Origin: Stenotrophomonas sp. Ste86
GTDB taxonomy: Bacteria; Pseudomonadota; Gammaproteobacteria; Xanthomonadales; Xanthomonadaceae
Length of the DNA stretch: 64,000 nt
Assembly: GCF_024519465.1 (NCBI RefSeq)
Contig: NZ_JALJRW010000001.1
Location: forward strand, 366,644-430,643
Direction: 5' to 3'
Positions 27,486 to 35,454 of this stretch are shown in pieces. The first letter of the stretch is position 1; every line of letters starts with the position of its first letter. The notes beneath the pieces were generated by a model. The model worked only from the letters and a program-made list of their open reading frames with translations. It was not told the DNA's origin and did no database searches. Position numbers and translations under genes: made by a program.

Positions 27486-27792
27486 TCAGATTCCGGCGAG
27501 CACGCTCGGATCACCCGTCCTCCAGACGTTGTCCACTACCACGCGCTTGATCTCCCACCCCGCGTCACAGCGTGACAACACAACGTCATAGCGGTTCCCG
27601 CCCCTGCAGCACCGGGTACTCGAAGCCCGCCTTTGCACCGGCGGGGCGGAAATCGGAGATGGCGTCCTCTGTAAAGGCCGAAGAGAGTAGCGCGCGGTCG
27701 CGCAGGTCGATACCTGCGGCGAAGCGGCACAGCGTTTCGACCACGGCATGTGTGTCATGACGGATATCGGCGGAGTTGAGGTGCAGTGACAT
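27486..27792 (-). pseudogene. SnoaL-like protein relic with internal deletion
   Basis: The first 68 codons (27792-27586) encode a normal SnoaL/NTF2-like beginning (ADIRHDTHAVVETLCRFAAGIDLRDRALLSSAFTEDAISDFRP) and then hit a stop. The typical C-terminus (NRYDVVLSRCDAGWEIKRVVVDNVWRTGDPSVL) continues in another frame down to 27486. About 50 central codons expected in a SnoaL_4-type protein are missing, so an out-of-frame deletion near 27600 best explains both halves. It lies just downstream of the SDR/VOC/NTF2 operon, which has its own intact NTF2-like gene. Confidence 0.75.
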
Positions 27793-27804
27793 GGGGTGGA
27801 TTCC

Positions 27805-28812
27805 TTAGTGAGGTGTGGAAGGGGCTGGGTCAATGAAGGTGATACGGGTGTCGGCGATGGTCTCTGCGAAGTCGCTGCCGAATACACCTACAGGCGTGTG
27901 GAAGCCTGGACGCGCTTCCCCTGCCAGCACACGGCGCGCAGCCACGACCGCGGCCAGGGGCGTGAAGCTGTAGCCGTTCACGGTATCCAGCACCGCGCGG
28001 GTGATGGCACCGTCGGCGCCTAGCACCTCTACCGCTGCCTGGTACCGGTTGTCGGCGCGCTCCTGCGCGGTGGGTCCATCCGGCAGTGCATCGATGCCGC
28101 CTTCGGGGAACGCGCTGCCAGACACATGCACGTAGGTTTCGATATCGCCAACCCCGGTCTGCCTGGCGATGGTGATCAGGTCAGGCAGCGTCACCGGGAA
28201 ACAGCTCACCAGCCCATTGCCGAAATCGAGGTCCTGCAGCGCGTCCGGCGCGTGCGCCGTGAGCACATCATCTCTGCGCATCAGACACTGTGCAGTTACG
28301 TGCTGGCTGGCACTGATCGCCGATCCGCGCGACATCGACCCCGTTACGTGCAACGCGATACGGATGGACACCGGTGACGGCACACGCTCAACGGCACGCG
28401 CGGCCAGGCTGCCAAGCATCGCCACGCTACCCCCGCTACCCGGCAGCAGCATCACCCCCGCCTCAGTGGCGGTCAGGTCATGGCGCTCGGCCAGTTGGTA
28501 GCTGTCCAGCTCGGCGGCAATATCCAGGTAGTGGACGCCCCCACGAAGGCAAGCCTCCATCAGCGCACCCGCGGTGTGCGCGAACGGCCCAGCGCAGTTG
28601 AGCAGCACCGTGATGTCCTGCAGCCCGTAGTCCACATCGCCAGCGTTATCCAGCGCGAACACGCGGTACTCCACGCCAAGGCGCTTGGCCAGCGCCTGCA
28701 GCGGAGCTTCGTCGCGCCCCGCCAGTACCAGCTTCAGCCCAGCTTCTTCCGCGTGCGCGGCAGCCATGCGCCCGGTGTAGCCGGATGCACCGTAGATCAT
28801 CAATGTCTTCAT
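27805..28812 (-). CDS. Saccharopine-dehydrogenase-type NAD(P)-binding oxidoreductase
   Basis: A 335-residue protein with an N-terminal Rossmann motif (MIYGASGYTGRMAA, GxxGxxG) followed by LVLAGRD and LLNCAGPFAHTAGALMEACLRGGVHYLDIAAEL, the pattern of the saccharopine dehydrogenase/trans-acting enoyl reductase-like family. These are NADP-dependent reductases of varied substrates. It is last intact gene of a four-gene minus-strand operon (SDR, VOC, NTF2-like, this). Actual substrate unknown. Confidence 0.87.
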   Translation of the reverse strand: MKTLMIYGASGYTGRMAAAHAEEAGLKLVLAGRDEAPLQALAKRLGVEYRVFALDNAGDVDYGLQDITVLLNCAGPFAHTAGALMEACLRGGVHYLDIAAELDSYQLAERHDLTATEAGVMLLPGSGGSVAMLGSLAARAVERVPSPVSIRIALHVTGSMSRGSAISASQHVTAQCLMRRDDVLTAHAPDALQDLDFGNGLVSCFPVTLPDLITIARQTGVGDIETYVHVSGSAFPEGGIDALPDGPTAQERADNRYQAAVEVLGADGAITRAVLDTVNGYSFTPLAAVVAARRVLAGEARPGFHTPVGVFGSDFAETIADTRITFIDPAPSTPH

Positions 28813-28830
28813 GATGTGTTCCTCGCCACC

Positions 28831-29184
28831 CTACTCGAGTGCGGCGTCAATGCGAGAAATAAGGCCTGCGGGATCCACGGCCACTAGAAGCAATCCGATC
28901 TCGTGACCGAAATCGCCAGTGAAATCGACCCGGGCTCTTGCACGTACATCGCCAAGACCTTCCAGCGACAGCAGCCGGGTAACCGTGTGGTAACCCAGGA
29001 AGTACTTTTTCAGATAGTCACGCACACCGGCGTGCTCGTTGAAGGTGCATCCGGTGGACGGGTCATCGATCACTGCCGTCGTGCTGAACAAGGCCAAGGC
29101 CCGTTCGATATCGAAGGCGTTCGTGGCGTTGATGAAGTCAACCACCGTGGCCTGCACGGGGTGCGATGCGGCGGCGTCATTCAT
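28831..29184 (-). CDS. NTF2/SnoaL-like protein
   Basis: A 117-residue cone-shaped alpha+beta barrel protein of the nuclear-transport-factor-2-like fold (VVDFINATNAFDIERALALFSTTAVIDDPSTGCTFNEHAGVRDYL). Members are small isomerases, cyclases or hydrolases, or non-enzymatic. Its ATG lies inside the last codons of the VOC gene (ATGAATGA overlap), showing translational coupling. The longer open frame to 29370 is a shadow of the VOC gene. Confidence 0.85.
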   Translation of the reverse strand: MNDAAASHPVQATVVDFINATNAFDIERALALFSTTAVIDDPSTGCTFNEHAGVRDYLKKYFLGYHTVTRLLSLEGLGDVRARARVDFTGDFGHEIGLLLVAVDPAGLISRIDAALE

Positions 29185-29581
29185 GGCCGTGCTGCCAGCT
29201 TTTGTAGACGAACTCCAGGCTGTAGCCATCCGGATCGCGCACCTGCGCGGCGTAGTAGCGCGGGTCGTAGTGCAACTGCGGGCCAGGCGGGTGGATCTCG
29301 CTGGCGCCGGCGGCCATCGCGGCGGCATGCGCTGCATCGACCATCGCGCTGGAGTCTGCCACGAAGCCAACGTGTGCCGCCTGCGCCGCCGCCACGCCCT
29401 GCCGCAGCCAGAAGAAGACCCGGCCGCCTGCGCCGAAGCCTTTCAGGTCCGGGTGGCCGGGAGGCCCCTGCCGACCGTCGTAGTCGAGCCGGTTGACGAT
29501 GCCCAGCGGGGCCAGCGCGGCCGTGTAGAACGCGACCGAGCGGGTGGTGTCGGTGACAGTGAGGAAAATGTGGTCGAGCAT
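29177..29581 (-). CDS. VOC-family (glyoxalase/dioxygenase-fold) protein
   Basis: A 134-residue protein starting MLDHIFLTVTDTTRSVAFYTAALAPLG, typical of vicinal-oxygen-chelate proteins. Metal-ligand candidates include H4 and the Glu in DPDGYSLEFVYK near the C-terminus. Members include glyoxalases, thiol transferases and ring-cleavage dioxygenases; the reaction is unknown here. It starts 20 bp after the SDR gene and overlaps the NTF2-like gene, so it belongs to the same operon. Confidence 0.88.
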   Translation of the reverse strand: MLDHIFLTVTDTTRSVAFYTAALAPLGIVNRLDYDGRQGPPGHPDLKGFGAGGRVFFWLRQGVAAAQAAHVGFVADSSAMVDAAHAAAMAAGASEIHPPGPQLHYDPRYYAAQVRDPDGYSLEFVYKSWQHGHE

Positions 29582-29600
29582 GTCGTACTCCCGTTGCGAA

Positions 29601-30344
29601 CTAGATGTTGTAGCCGCCTGCAACCTCAATGGTCTGCGCATTGACCCACGCCTGCTCATCACCGAGCAGCCCGGCAATGACGCGGCCTACGTCGTCCGGC
29701 TCACCTACCCGGCCCAGTGCCGTCTGGGCGGCCAGCAGGGCTTCGAATTCATCATTGAGGCCGCCGCCCAGTTCGGTACGGATCGCCCCGGGTGCGACGG
29801 CATTGACGCGGATGCGGCGCTCGCCGAACTCCTTGGCCATGTAGCGGGTAAGCACCTCCAGCCCACCCTTGACGGCAGCGTATGGCGCCACCCCGGCGGT
29901 GGCCACACGCGTGGTGGCACTGGTGACGTTGACGATGCTCGCGCCAGTACCCAGCAGCGGCAGCAGTGCCTGGGTAAGGAAAAACGGCCCCTTCAGGTGC
30001 ACATTGAACAGACCGTCGAACTGTTCCTCGGTCACGGTCTCGATCGGATTGAACAGCCCAAACCCGGCGTTGTTCACCAGGCCAGCCAGCGCGGAGGCGC
30101 CCCAGGTACCCTGCAAGGTGTCCTTCACCTTCGCGGCAAATGCCGCAAAGCTGCCGGTGTTGCCCACATCCAGCTGCAGGGCCACTGCCGTGCCGCCTTC
30201 TGCCTGGATGCGCTCCACTACCAGCCGGGCAGCATGGGGCTGGGCGTTGTAGGTGAGGATGACGCCCATGCCGCGCTGCGCGCAGTGCAACGCGGCGCTG
30301 GCACCAATGCCGCGGCTGCCGCCGGTGATCAGTACGTGTTTCAT
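29601..30344 (-). CDS. Short-chain dehydrogenase/reductase
   Basis: A 247-residue classical SDR: TGGSRGIG cofactor motif near the N-terminus, NNAG, a Ser in NVTSATTRVA and catalytic YAAVK, then the PGAIRTE loop. First gene of the SDR-VOC-NTF2-reductase operon and divergent from an AraC regulator. A perfect inverted repeat (30354-30380) lies 10 bases ahead of the start. Substrate not readable. Confidence 0.92.
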   Translation of the reverse strand: MKHVLITGGSRGIGASAALHCAQRGMGVILTYNAQPHAARLVVERIQAEGGTAVALQLDVGNTGSFAAFAAKVKDTLQGTWGASALAGLVNNAGFGLFNPIETVTEEQFDGLFNVHLKGPFFLTQALLPLLGTGASIVNVTSATTRVATAGVAPYAAVKGGLEVLTRYMAKEFGERRIRVNAVAPGAIRTELGGGLNDEFEALLAAQTALGRVGEPDDVGRVIAGLLGDEQAWVNAQTIEVAGGYNI

Positions 30345-30353
30345 GCAGGTGGT

Positions 30354-30380
30354 CCTGTGCAGTGAGGGGAGATGCACAGG
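30354..30380. promoter_or_regulatory. Inverted repeat upstream of the SDR operon
   Basis: CCTGTGCA-N11-TGCACAGG, perfect 8-bp arms, only 10 bases before the SDR start codon. It could be an operator within the transcribed leader or a leader hairpin affecting ribosome access. Confidence 0.5.
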
Positions 30381-30421
30381 CTAGGGTCGCCGACTGCGGC
30401 GCGCCGACCTGATCCTCGCCA

Positions 30422-30439
30422 ATTCCTGCCTATTCCTGC
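30422..30439. promoter_or_regulatory. Tandem ATTCCTGC repeat in the AraC/SDR gap
   Basis: ATTCCTGC occurs twice at 10-bp spacing (30422-30429 and 30432-30439), the one-helical-turn direct repeat expected for AraC-family binding. It lies 44 bases before the araC-type gene and about 80 from the SDR gene. Confidence 0.45.
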
Positions 30440-30482
30440 TTTCCGCCTTGCCAGCCCCCTGCGGCGGGTGTCCAATGCTGTC

Positions 30483-31379
30483 ATGGATAACGCACTGGAA
30501 GAACTGCGCCGCCTCGCGGCGCATGCCGAAAATCGCCGTACCGATACGGGTATTCCCCGCGTTGCCATGGTGCAAGGCGAGATCCCGGAGCATGCCCTGG
30601 CGGCCGTATACGAGCCGATGATCAACCTGATCCTGCAGGGAAGCAAATCCATGACGGTGGGTGAGAAGACCCTCGAATACGACCCGGCCACGTACTTCAT
30701 CATGTCCGTGGACCTGCCGGCGGTGGGTGCCGTGCACCCGGCCAGCACCGGCGAGCCGTACCTGGCGGTGAGCCTCACGCTGGACCTTGGCATCATCGCA
30801 GCGCTTTTGTGCGATACCACCGATGCCGCCACCGGGCGCGGCGAGCCCTCCACCCAGACCGAGGCCTTCAGCGTCGCTGCCGTCACCCCGGAGCTGATGG
30901 ATGCGTGGGTGCGCATGCTGCGCCTGATGGAACGCCCCGGCGAGATACCCGCGCTGGCGCCGGCGTACGAGCGCGAGATCCTGTACCGCGTGCTGCAGGG
31001 GCCACGCGGCTGCATGCTGCGGCAGTTGGCCACACCGGATTCGGCGCTGGCGCGTATCAGCAGCGCGATCCAGCGCATCCGTAGCGACTACGCCAAACCG
31101 CTTCGAATCGCCGCCTTGGCCGAACAGGTGGCAATGAGCGAGTCGGCCTTCCACCGGCACTTCAAGTCCGCCACCGCACTGAGTCCGCTTCAGTACCAGA
31201 AACAGCTGCGCCTGCTGCAGGCCCGTCAAATTCTGTCGACGCGGGGAACAAGCGTTACCGCAGCCGCTCTTGATGTCGGCTATGAGAGTCCCACCCAGTT
31301 CACCCGCGAATACGCGCGTGCCTTCGGTCTGCCACCCTCGCAGGATGCGGCGCGCATGATCGCAAGCCGACGTGGGTAA
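30483..31379 (+). CDS. AraC-family regulator (AraC_N type)
   Basis: A 298-residue regulator with an AraC_N-type N-terminal ligand domain (PRVAMVQGEIPEHALAAVYEPMINLILQGSKSMTVG) and two C-terminal HTH motifs (IAALAEQVAMSESAFHRHFKSATALSPLQYQKQLRL and TAAALDVGYESPTQFTREYARAFG). Divergent from the SDR-led operon, which it probably activates. The same genomic arrangement (AraC_N regulator opposite a reductase) is common for small oxidoreductase loci. Confidence 0.92.
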   Translation: MDNALEELRRLAAHAENRRTDTGIPRVAMVQGEIPEHALAAVYEPMINLILQGSKSMTVGEKTLEYDPATYFIMSVDLPAVGAVHPASTGEPYLAVSLTLDLGIIAALLCDTTDAATGRGEPSTQTEAFSVAAVTPELMDAWVRMLRLMERPGEIPALAPAYEREILYRVLQGPRGCMLRQLATPDSALARISSAIQRIRSDYAKPLRIAALAEQVAMSESAFHRHFKSATALSPLQYQKQLRLLQARQILSTRGTSVTAAALDVGYESPTQFTREYARAFGLPPSQDAARMIASRRG

Positions 31380-31421
31380 GCGGCACGGGCTTACTGCCTT
31401 CCACGAATCAGTGCCAGCAGA

Positions 31422-31793
31422 GTGTTCGTGGAAGCAGTGGCGCAGGAAGTGGCGCCTTTTGGCATCCAGATGACGCTGATCGAGCCGGGCCCGACGGCCA
31501 CGGGCTTTGGCGGTGCGCTGGACCAGGCCGACGCCCTGCCCGCCTACGCCGATACCCCCAGCGGTGCCATCCGCAGCGCGTTGTTTGGCGAGAACGCGGG
31601 CGCGTTCTCGATCGATGGGGACGTGGAGAAGATGGTGGCCGCGATCATCGCGTGCGCCGACGCCGCAGTGGCGCCGCGGCGGCTGTTGCTCGGAAGCAGT
31701 GCGTATACGCGGGTGCATGCGGCGTTGCGCGAACGGCTGGCAGAGCTGGAGGCGAACCGGGCGATCACCTGCGCCATGGACGTGGGCAGGTAG
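31422..31793 (+). pseudogene. C-terminal fragment of an SDR
   Basis: 123 codons matching only the C-terminal part of an SDR (FVEAVAQEVAPFGIQMTLIEPGPTATGFGG...), the segment that normally follows the YxxxK catalytic helix. The cofactor-binding and catalytic half is missing, and the fragment begins about 45 bases after the AraC stop. A truncated remnant rather than a functional gene; the break may be the scar of a deletion next to the regulator. Confidence 0.75.
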
Positions 31794-31968
31794 ACACGAG
31801 CTACACCGGAGGATGACACAGCACGCGGCCTGGGCGATCCCAGGCGGCCACCGGCGTGGGTGTCAATCGGCACGGCAGTGGTGACGGAACAACACGGCGG
31901 CCCATCACGACAATCCCGTCACGGGTTTCCGGAGATGCTCTGCTCATTCCCCCTGTTCAGGAGCAACG

Positions 31969-32295
31969 ATGCCCACCTCAGCATCTTTTGTCATTCGCTC
32001 CTTTGAAGCGAGCTATGCCTCTTCCGGCGAAGTAGAGCGCATTCTGGCGCTGACCGTGGAATGCGGCCATTGCAGTACAACCACGGCCTCAACCCTTGGC
32101 TCTCTGATGGAGCTTCCAGGTGGTGCGCTTTTTCGCTGTGGGCAGTGCGGCTCGCATCACGCCGTCAGCAACGCGCGGCTCTCGGCTATTGGCGAGCCTT
32201 CCAGGCGTTCTTCGGAGCACGCGTTGGCACGGGAAATACAGCGCAACCCAATGCTGCCAGTGTTCCATCGGGCCCTTGCCATCGAAACGAGATAG
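31969..32295 (+). CDS. Small two-CxxC (zinc-ribbon-like) family protein, copy 4
   Basis: A 108-residue family member: MPTSASFVIRSFEASY replaces TGxFYLFEV, followed by VECGHC, a Gly-rich turn (ELPGGALF) and RCGQCGSHHAVSNARLSAIG. Both CxxC pairs are intact, but the CP is changed to CG and QA to HA. The C-terminus carries an extra ~30 residues (SSEHALAREIQRNP...). A ribosome-binding site (AGGAG) precedes the ATG. Single gene; function unknown. Confidence 0.75.
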   Translation: MPTSASFVIRSFEASYASSGEVERILALTVECGHCSTTTASTLGSLMELPGGALFRCGQCGSHHAVSNARLSAIGEPSRRSSEHALAREIQRNPMLPVFHRALAIETR

Positions 32296-32335
32296 TAGCC
32301 GGCGGACGTCCTGGCCTTGGCCTCGACGTCCACTC

Positions 32336-33148
32336 TCACCGTCCTGATGAGCTGCCCTTGGACGTCGCATTCTTGTCCCTGTCGGACCGCGCGTCGGCGT
32401 CTTCCTTCCCGGCGTGAGCATGTCCACCCGTCGGGTCCTCTATCTGGATGACCTTCCCCTTCTGCCACGCATCGGCGCCTGCATCGATTGGAGGCGCGGC
32501 GATGTCGGCACGGCGCTTTCGCTTGTCCTCACTACTGACCCCGAGCCGGGCGTCACGGGCAGCAACCATGGCCGGGTCCGCCTGGCCATCTGCGGTGAAT
32601 CCCATCATCAGCTGCGGCATGCCTCGGGGCAGGTCTTTGTCCAGGTCTGTGTGCCAGGTGTGCCAGGTCTTTCCGTACGTATGGATGAGCTTCCCCATCA
32701 GCGCATGCTCGGCCACCTCGGGAATCCCTGGCGCGATGAGCTGACCGGATTTCACCTCTTGAACGTGGCTGTGCCATAGCGCCTTTTCCTGCTCAGGAAG
32801 GCCTGCAAAGAGCGTCTCACTGATGATGTACTCCACCCCCATCAACTTGGCGTCTTTCACGTTGCCGTCGTAGATCGTGCACTGGATGACATCCTCGTTG
32901 AGGATGGCGCAGTAGTGATGGGCTTCCATCTGGACCTGCATCTGACCGTTGTAGAAATGGAACCCATCCAGATAGGCGTTGATGGCATCGACCGGCGGTC
33001 GGTCCTGCAGGAGGGCTGCCCCGATCTCGAGCGCTTTGGTCTTCGCGGTTTCTTCGGCCCCGGGCGCTTGGACGCTGGATGCTGTATTCCCGCCACCACA
33101 CCCGGACAAGGCGAAGATGACAGCGACACATACGACGGCTCGATGCAT
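32336..33148 (-). CDS. DUF1264/OBAP-family lipoprotein
   Basis: A 270-residue lipoprotein: lipobox ALSGC with C17 as acylation site, a short linker, then a domain with HHYCAILNEDVIQCTIYDGN, LMGVEYIISETLF, EKALWHSHVQEVKSGQLIAPGIPE and TYGKTWHTWHTD. These are the characteristic conserved stretches of DUF1264, the family that also contains plant oil-body-associated proteins. Anchored in the cell envelope, probably outer membrane. Several His/Trp residues are strongly conserved in the family but no reaction is known. The C-terminal ~40 residues are Lys/Asp-rich and disordered-looking. Confidence 0.9.
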   Translation of the reverse strand: MHRAVVCVAVIFALSGCGGGNTASSVQAPGAEETAKTKALEIGAALLQDRPPVDAINAYLDGFHFYNGQMQVQMEAHHYCAILNEDVIQCTIYDGNVKDAKLMGVEYIISETLFAGLPEQEKALWHSHVQEVKSGQLIAPGIPEVAEHALMGKLIHTYGKTWHTWHTDLDKDLPRGMPQLMMGFTADGQADPAMVAARDARLGVSSEDKRKRRADIAAPPIDAGADAWQKGKVIQIEDPTGGHAHAGKEDADARSDRDKNATSKGSSSGR

Positions 33149-33241
33149 TGCGGCTCCTTCTGAACGTCACAAGCGATCCGACTTTGCGTTCCAGATGCTG
33201 GACGTGCGGCTATGTTCAGTGCGGAACATCCCCACCGACCG

Positions 33242-33355
33242 TCACTTGCCCAGATGCTTGCGAACCGCTACCGAGGTCGGGCCCACGGCCTTGACCGCGT
33301 CCTTGAGTTGGGCAGCGGTCACGCCCAAGGCCTTGGTCCACTACTGGACCTCTTT
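33242..33355 (-). pseudogene. DUF3606-family remnant
   Basis: Minus-strand codons from 33349 read EVQ-stop-WTKALGVTAAQLKDAVKAV and GPTSVAVRKHLGK before a TGA at 33242, closely matching the C-terminus of small DUF3606 proteins (usually YEVxYWTKALGVT). The expected Tyr codon is TAG (33341-33343), a second in-frame TAG lies at 33356-33358, and no N-terminal half or start is recognisable. A decayed gene next to the ferritin-like DUF892 gene. Confidence 0.6.
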
Positions 33356-33631
33356 CTAGCCTCCCAACGGTGGGGCGCCCGTGAACATGCATTGCATCCC
33401 CCTTCACGCCTTCCATCCTGAATTGCGGCCTCTGGGCCAAGCGCGTGAGCGGGTTCCGCCACGCGTGCGAGCCGGTCACCGACACCTGAACGACGAAAGG
33501 AAAGGGATGTGCGTGCCGTGCGCCAGTGGGACGTGGCACGCGTGTAGCAGACCTTCACGGATCTGCGCACGCGCCTAACGAGAGTGCGCCTAGCTTCAGC
33601 GCTCCACCCACCACCAACCCGGAGAATCCTC

Positions 33632-34129
33632 ATGGCGATCAAGACCGCAGAAGACCTGTTCATCCACGAACTGTCGGACATTTACAGCGCGGAGAAGCAG
33701 ATGGCCAAGGCGCTTCCCCGCCTTGCGCGCGCCGCCACCGACCCGGACCTGGCCGCCGCCTTCGAAACCCATCTTGAGGAGACCCAGGGCCAGATCGAGC
33801 GCATCGACCAGGTGGTCGAGCTGCTGGGTATTCGGCTCAAGCGCATCAAATGCGCTGCCATGGAGGGGTTGGTTGAAGAAGGAAAGGAAGCCATCGACAG
33901 CATCGAGGAAGGCCCAGTGCGCGATGCCGCGCTTATCGGCGGTGCCCAGAAGGTTGAACACTACGAGATCGCGTCCTACGGCACCATCGCTGCCCTAGCC
34001 AAGCAGCTGGGTTACAAGGACGCGCTGCCGCTCCTGCTGGAAACCCTGGAAGAAGAAAAGGCAACCGATGAGAAGCTGACGCTCCTGGCCAAGGCCGGCG
34101 GCAACGCCAAGGCCGCGAAGGCCGCCTGA
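33632..34129 (+). CDS. Ferritin-like DUF892 protein (YciE-like)
   Basis: A 165-residue helical-bundle protein (AIKTAEDLFIHELSDIYSAEKQMAKALPRLARAATDPDLAAAFETHLEETQGQIERIDQV) with the conserved Glu/His positions of the DUF892/YciE ferritin-like family (LxxxLxDxYxAExQ, THLEET, KVEHYEIASYG). These are stress-linked and often co-occur with YciF, CsbD and DUF3606 proteins; a DUF3606 relic lies just upstream and csbD elsewhere in the window. ATG at 33632 follows GGAG. Confidence 0.92.
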   Translation: MAIKTAEDLFIHELSDIYSAEKQMAKALPRLARAATDPDLAAAFETHLEETQGQIERIDQVVELLGIRLKRIKCAAMEGLVEEGKEAIDSIEEGPVRDAALIGGAQKVEHYEIASYGTIAALAKQLGYKDALPLLLETLEEEKATDEKLTLLAKAGGNAKAAKAA

Positions 34130-34204
34130 GACCCGTAGCGATCAATAGGGACGGAGACTTTCTGCCGGAGGTCCCATTTCCGGCGAGCTGAAGTGGCTGC
34201 ACAT

Positions 34205-34229
34205 AGGAGCGGCATGGACCGCCGCTCCT
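34205..34229 (+). terminator. Hairpin after the DUF892 gene
   Basis: Perfect 9-bp arms AGGAGCGGC / GCCGCTCCT with a 7-nt loop, 75 bases past the stop. A second perfect hairpin (GATGGCCCG / CGGGCCATC, 34302-34328) lies closer to the convergent gene ending at 34380. Neither has a good T-run; they probably end the two convergent transcripts. Confidence 0.5.
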
Positions 34230-34379
34230 TCACCACATTTTGCACGGCACCGGACTGGTGTCGAGAAGGATACTCCGATGCCTTCCAGCCCCGGGAACGA
34301 CGATGGCCCGACATCACGCCGGGCCATCATGATGACAACATTCCTGGATGTGCGCGTCACACCCTGCCGCTCATCTCCA

Positions 34380-34769
34380 TCAGGGCCTCATCTCGCCTCT
34401 CGCTGAAAGCGGCACGTGCAGGGAAGCAGCCACATGCAGAGCATCGTCAGCGGCCGGGTCACTTTCGGGAGAACCAGTGCCTTTCTGTTCAAGGCCCTCC
34501 TGCACCGCTGCAAGCAGCCGGCTCGCACAGCGAACGGCGCTCCCGAGGGCCGGTTCCAGCCCCACAAGGTAAACGAAGCAGCCGTCGAACTTCGCCGACG
34601 CGGTCTCGAGGCCCTCTGAGTAGGTCATCTCGCGTTTGAGCGCCTTGAACCAGCGCTTGGGCGGCTCGGCGTCCAGCTCGATCACGATGGCGGCTTCGCC
34701 GAAGTCCAGCGGCATCGCTTCAATCCTCAGCACCTTGGGGCTTGACGGGTTTTTCTGTCTGGCGGCCAT
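34380..34769 (-). CDS. Hypothetical protein
   Basis: A 129-residue soluble protein starting MAARQKNPSSPKVLRIEAMPLDFGEAAIVIELDAEPPKRWFKALKREM, alpha/beta-looking, without cysteine motif, signal peptide or membrane helix. The ATG at 34769 follows a strong ribosome-binding site (AGGAGAAGGGC). It lies 58 bp downstream of the tetR-type gene in the same direction and may be the last gene of the RND/fabF transcript. No recognised family. Confidence 0.75.
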   Translation of the reverse strand: MAARQKNPSSPKVLRIEAMPLDFGEAAIVIELDAEPPKRWFKALKREMTYSEGLETASAKFDGCFVYLVGLEPALGSAVRCASRLLAAVQEGLEQKGTGSPESDPAADDALHVAASLHVPLSARGEMRP

Positions 34770-34827
34770 TGCCCTTCTCCTCTGGAACAATGACGGAGAA
34801 GTATCCGCAGCACGCGCCAAGACCGCG

Positions 34828-35454
34828 TCAAAATTCGCCCGCGCCTGGCAGCGGCGCCGCGTAGGCCCGCAGGAATAGCGCGATGGTTGCATCGGGCCCG
34901 GATGCCGGCCTGGCCCCTTCGGGCAAGCCGTGTTCTGTGAGGAGCAGCCTCAGGAACTTCTCGCTGTCTGCGGCGTTGGTCGGGCGGCTCGAGGCCTTCG
35001 TGAATGCGTCTTCTGCAAGCCTGAAATACGGTGCAAGCATCGCGTTCCAGTGTTCCCTGTAGACATTACTGGCCGGACCAGAGTGCGACAACGCCCGGCA
35101 GAATGCCTGGCACGACGCATCTGCCGCCAATCGCCCGATGCCCTGCGTGATACGCATCAGCGCGTCGCCCAGATCGGCAACCCCGTGCATGTCCAGCGCG
35201 TCTGACGGCATCGATGCCAGGTGGCCGTCCATGACCGACCTGTAAAGCCGCTCCTTGTCGCGGTAGTGCGCGTACAGGGTGACCTTCGTGACGCCACAGG
35301 CCGCCGCGATGCGGCTCATCGTCGCCCGCTCAAAGCCCTCCTCCGCAAAGACAGTGGCGGCGGCTTCGCGGATGCACCGCCTGGCGCGCTCCCTCGCCCT
35401 CTCCCAGCGCAGGCTGGTTTTGCTTGCGCAACGGGTGGAGGCCGCAGTGTTCAC
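34828..35454 (-). CDS. TetR-family regulator (last of RND-fabF operon)
   Basis: A 208-residue TetR protein: HTH FAEEGFERATMSRIAAACGVTKVTLYAHYRDKERLYRSVMD, then an AefR-like helical domain. The GTG start overlaps the fabF stop (TGTGAAC), so it is translated with fabF. It is the second TetR gene bracketing the efflux operon (the other is 41002-41631), and may give negative feedback. Confidence 0.9.
   Translation of the reverse strand: MNTAASTRCASKTSLRWERARERARRCIREAAATVFAEEGFERATMSRIAAACGVTKVTLYAHYRDKERLYRSVMDGHLASMPSDALDMHGVADLGDALMRITQGIGRLAADASCQAFCRALSHSGPASNVYREHWNAMLAPYFRLAEDAFTKASSRPTNAADSEKFLRLLLTEHGLPEGARPASGPDATIALFLRAYAAPLPGAGEF

Noticed and set aside
30381-31718. 445-codon minus-strand frame across the AraC gene
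   Set aside because: The AraC gene on the plus strand has a full HTH signature; this frame has none.
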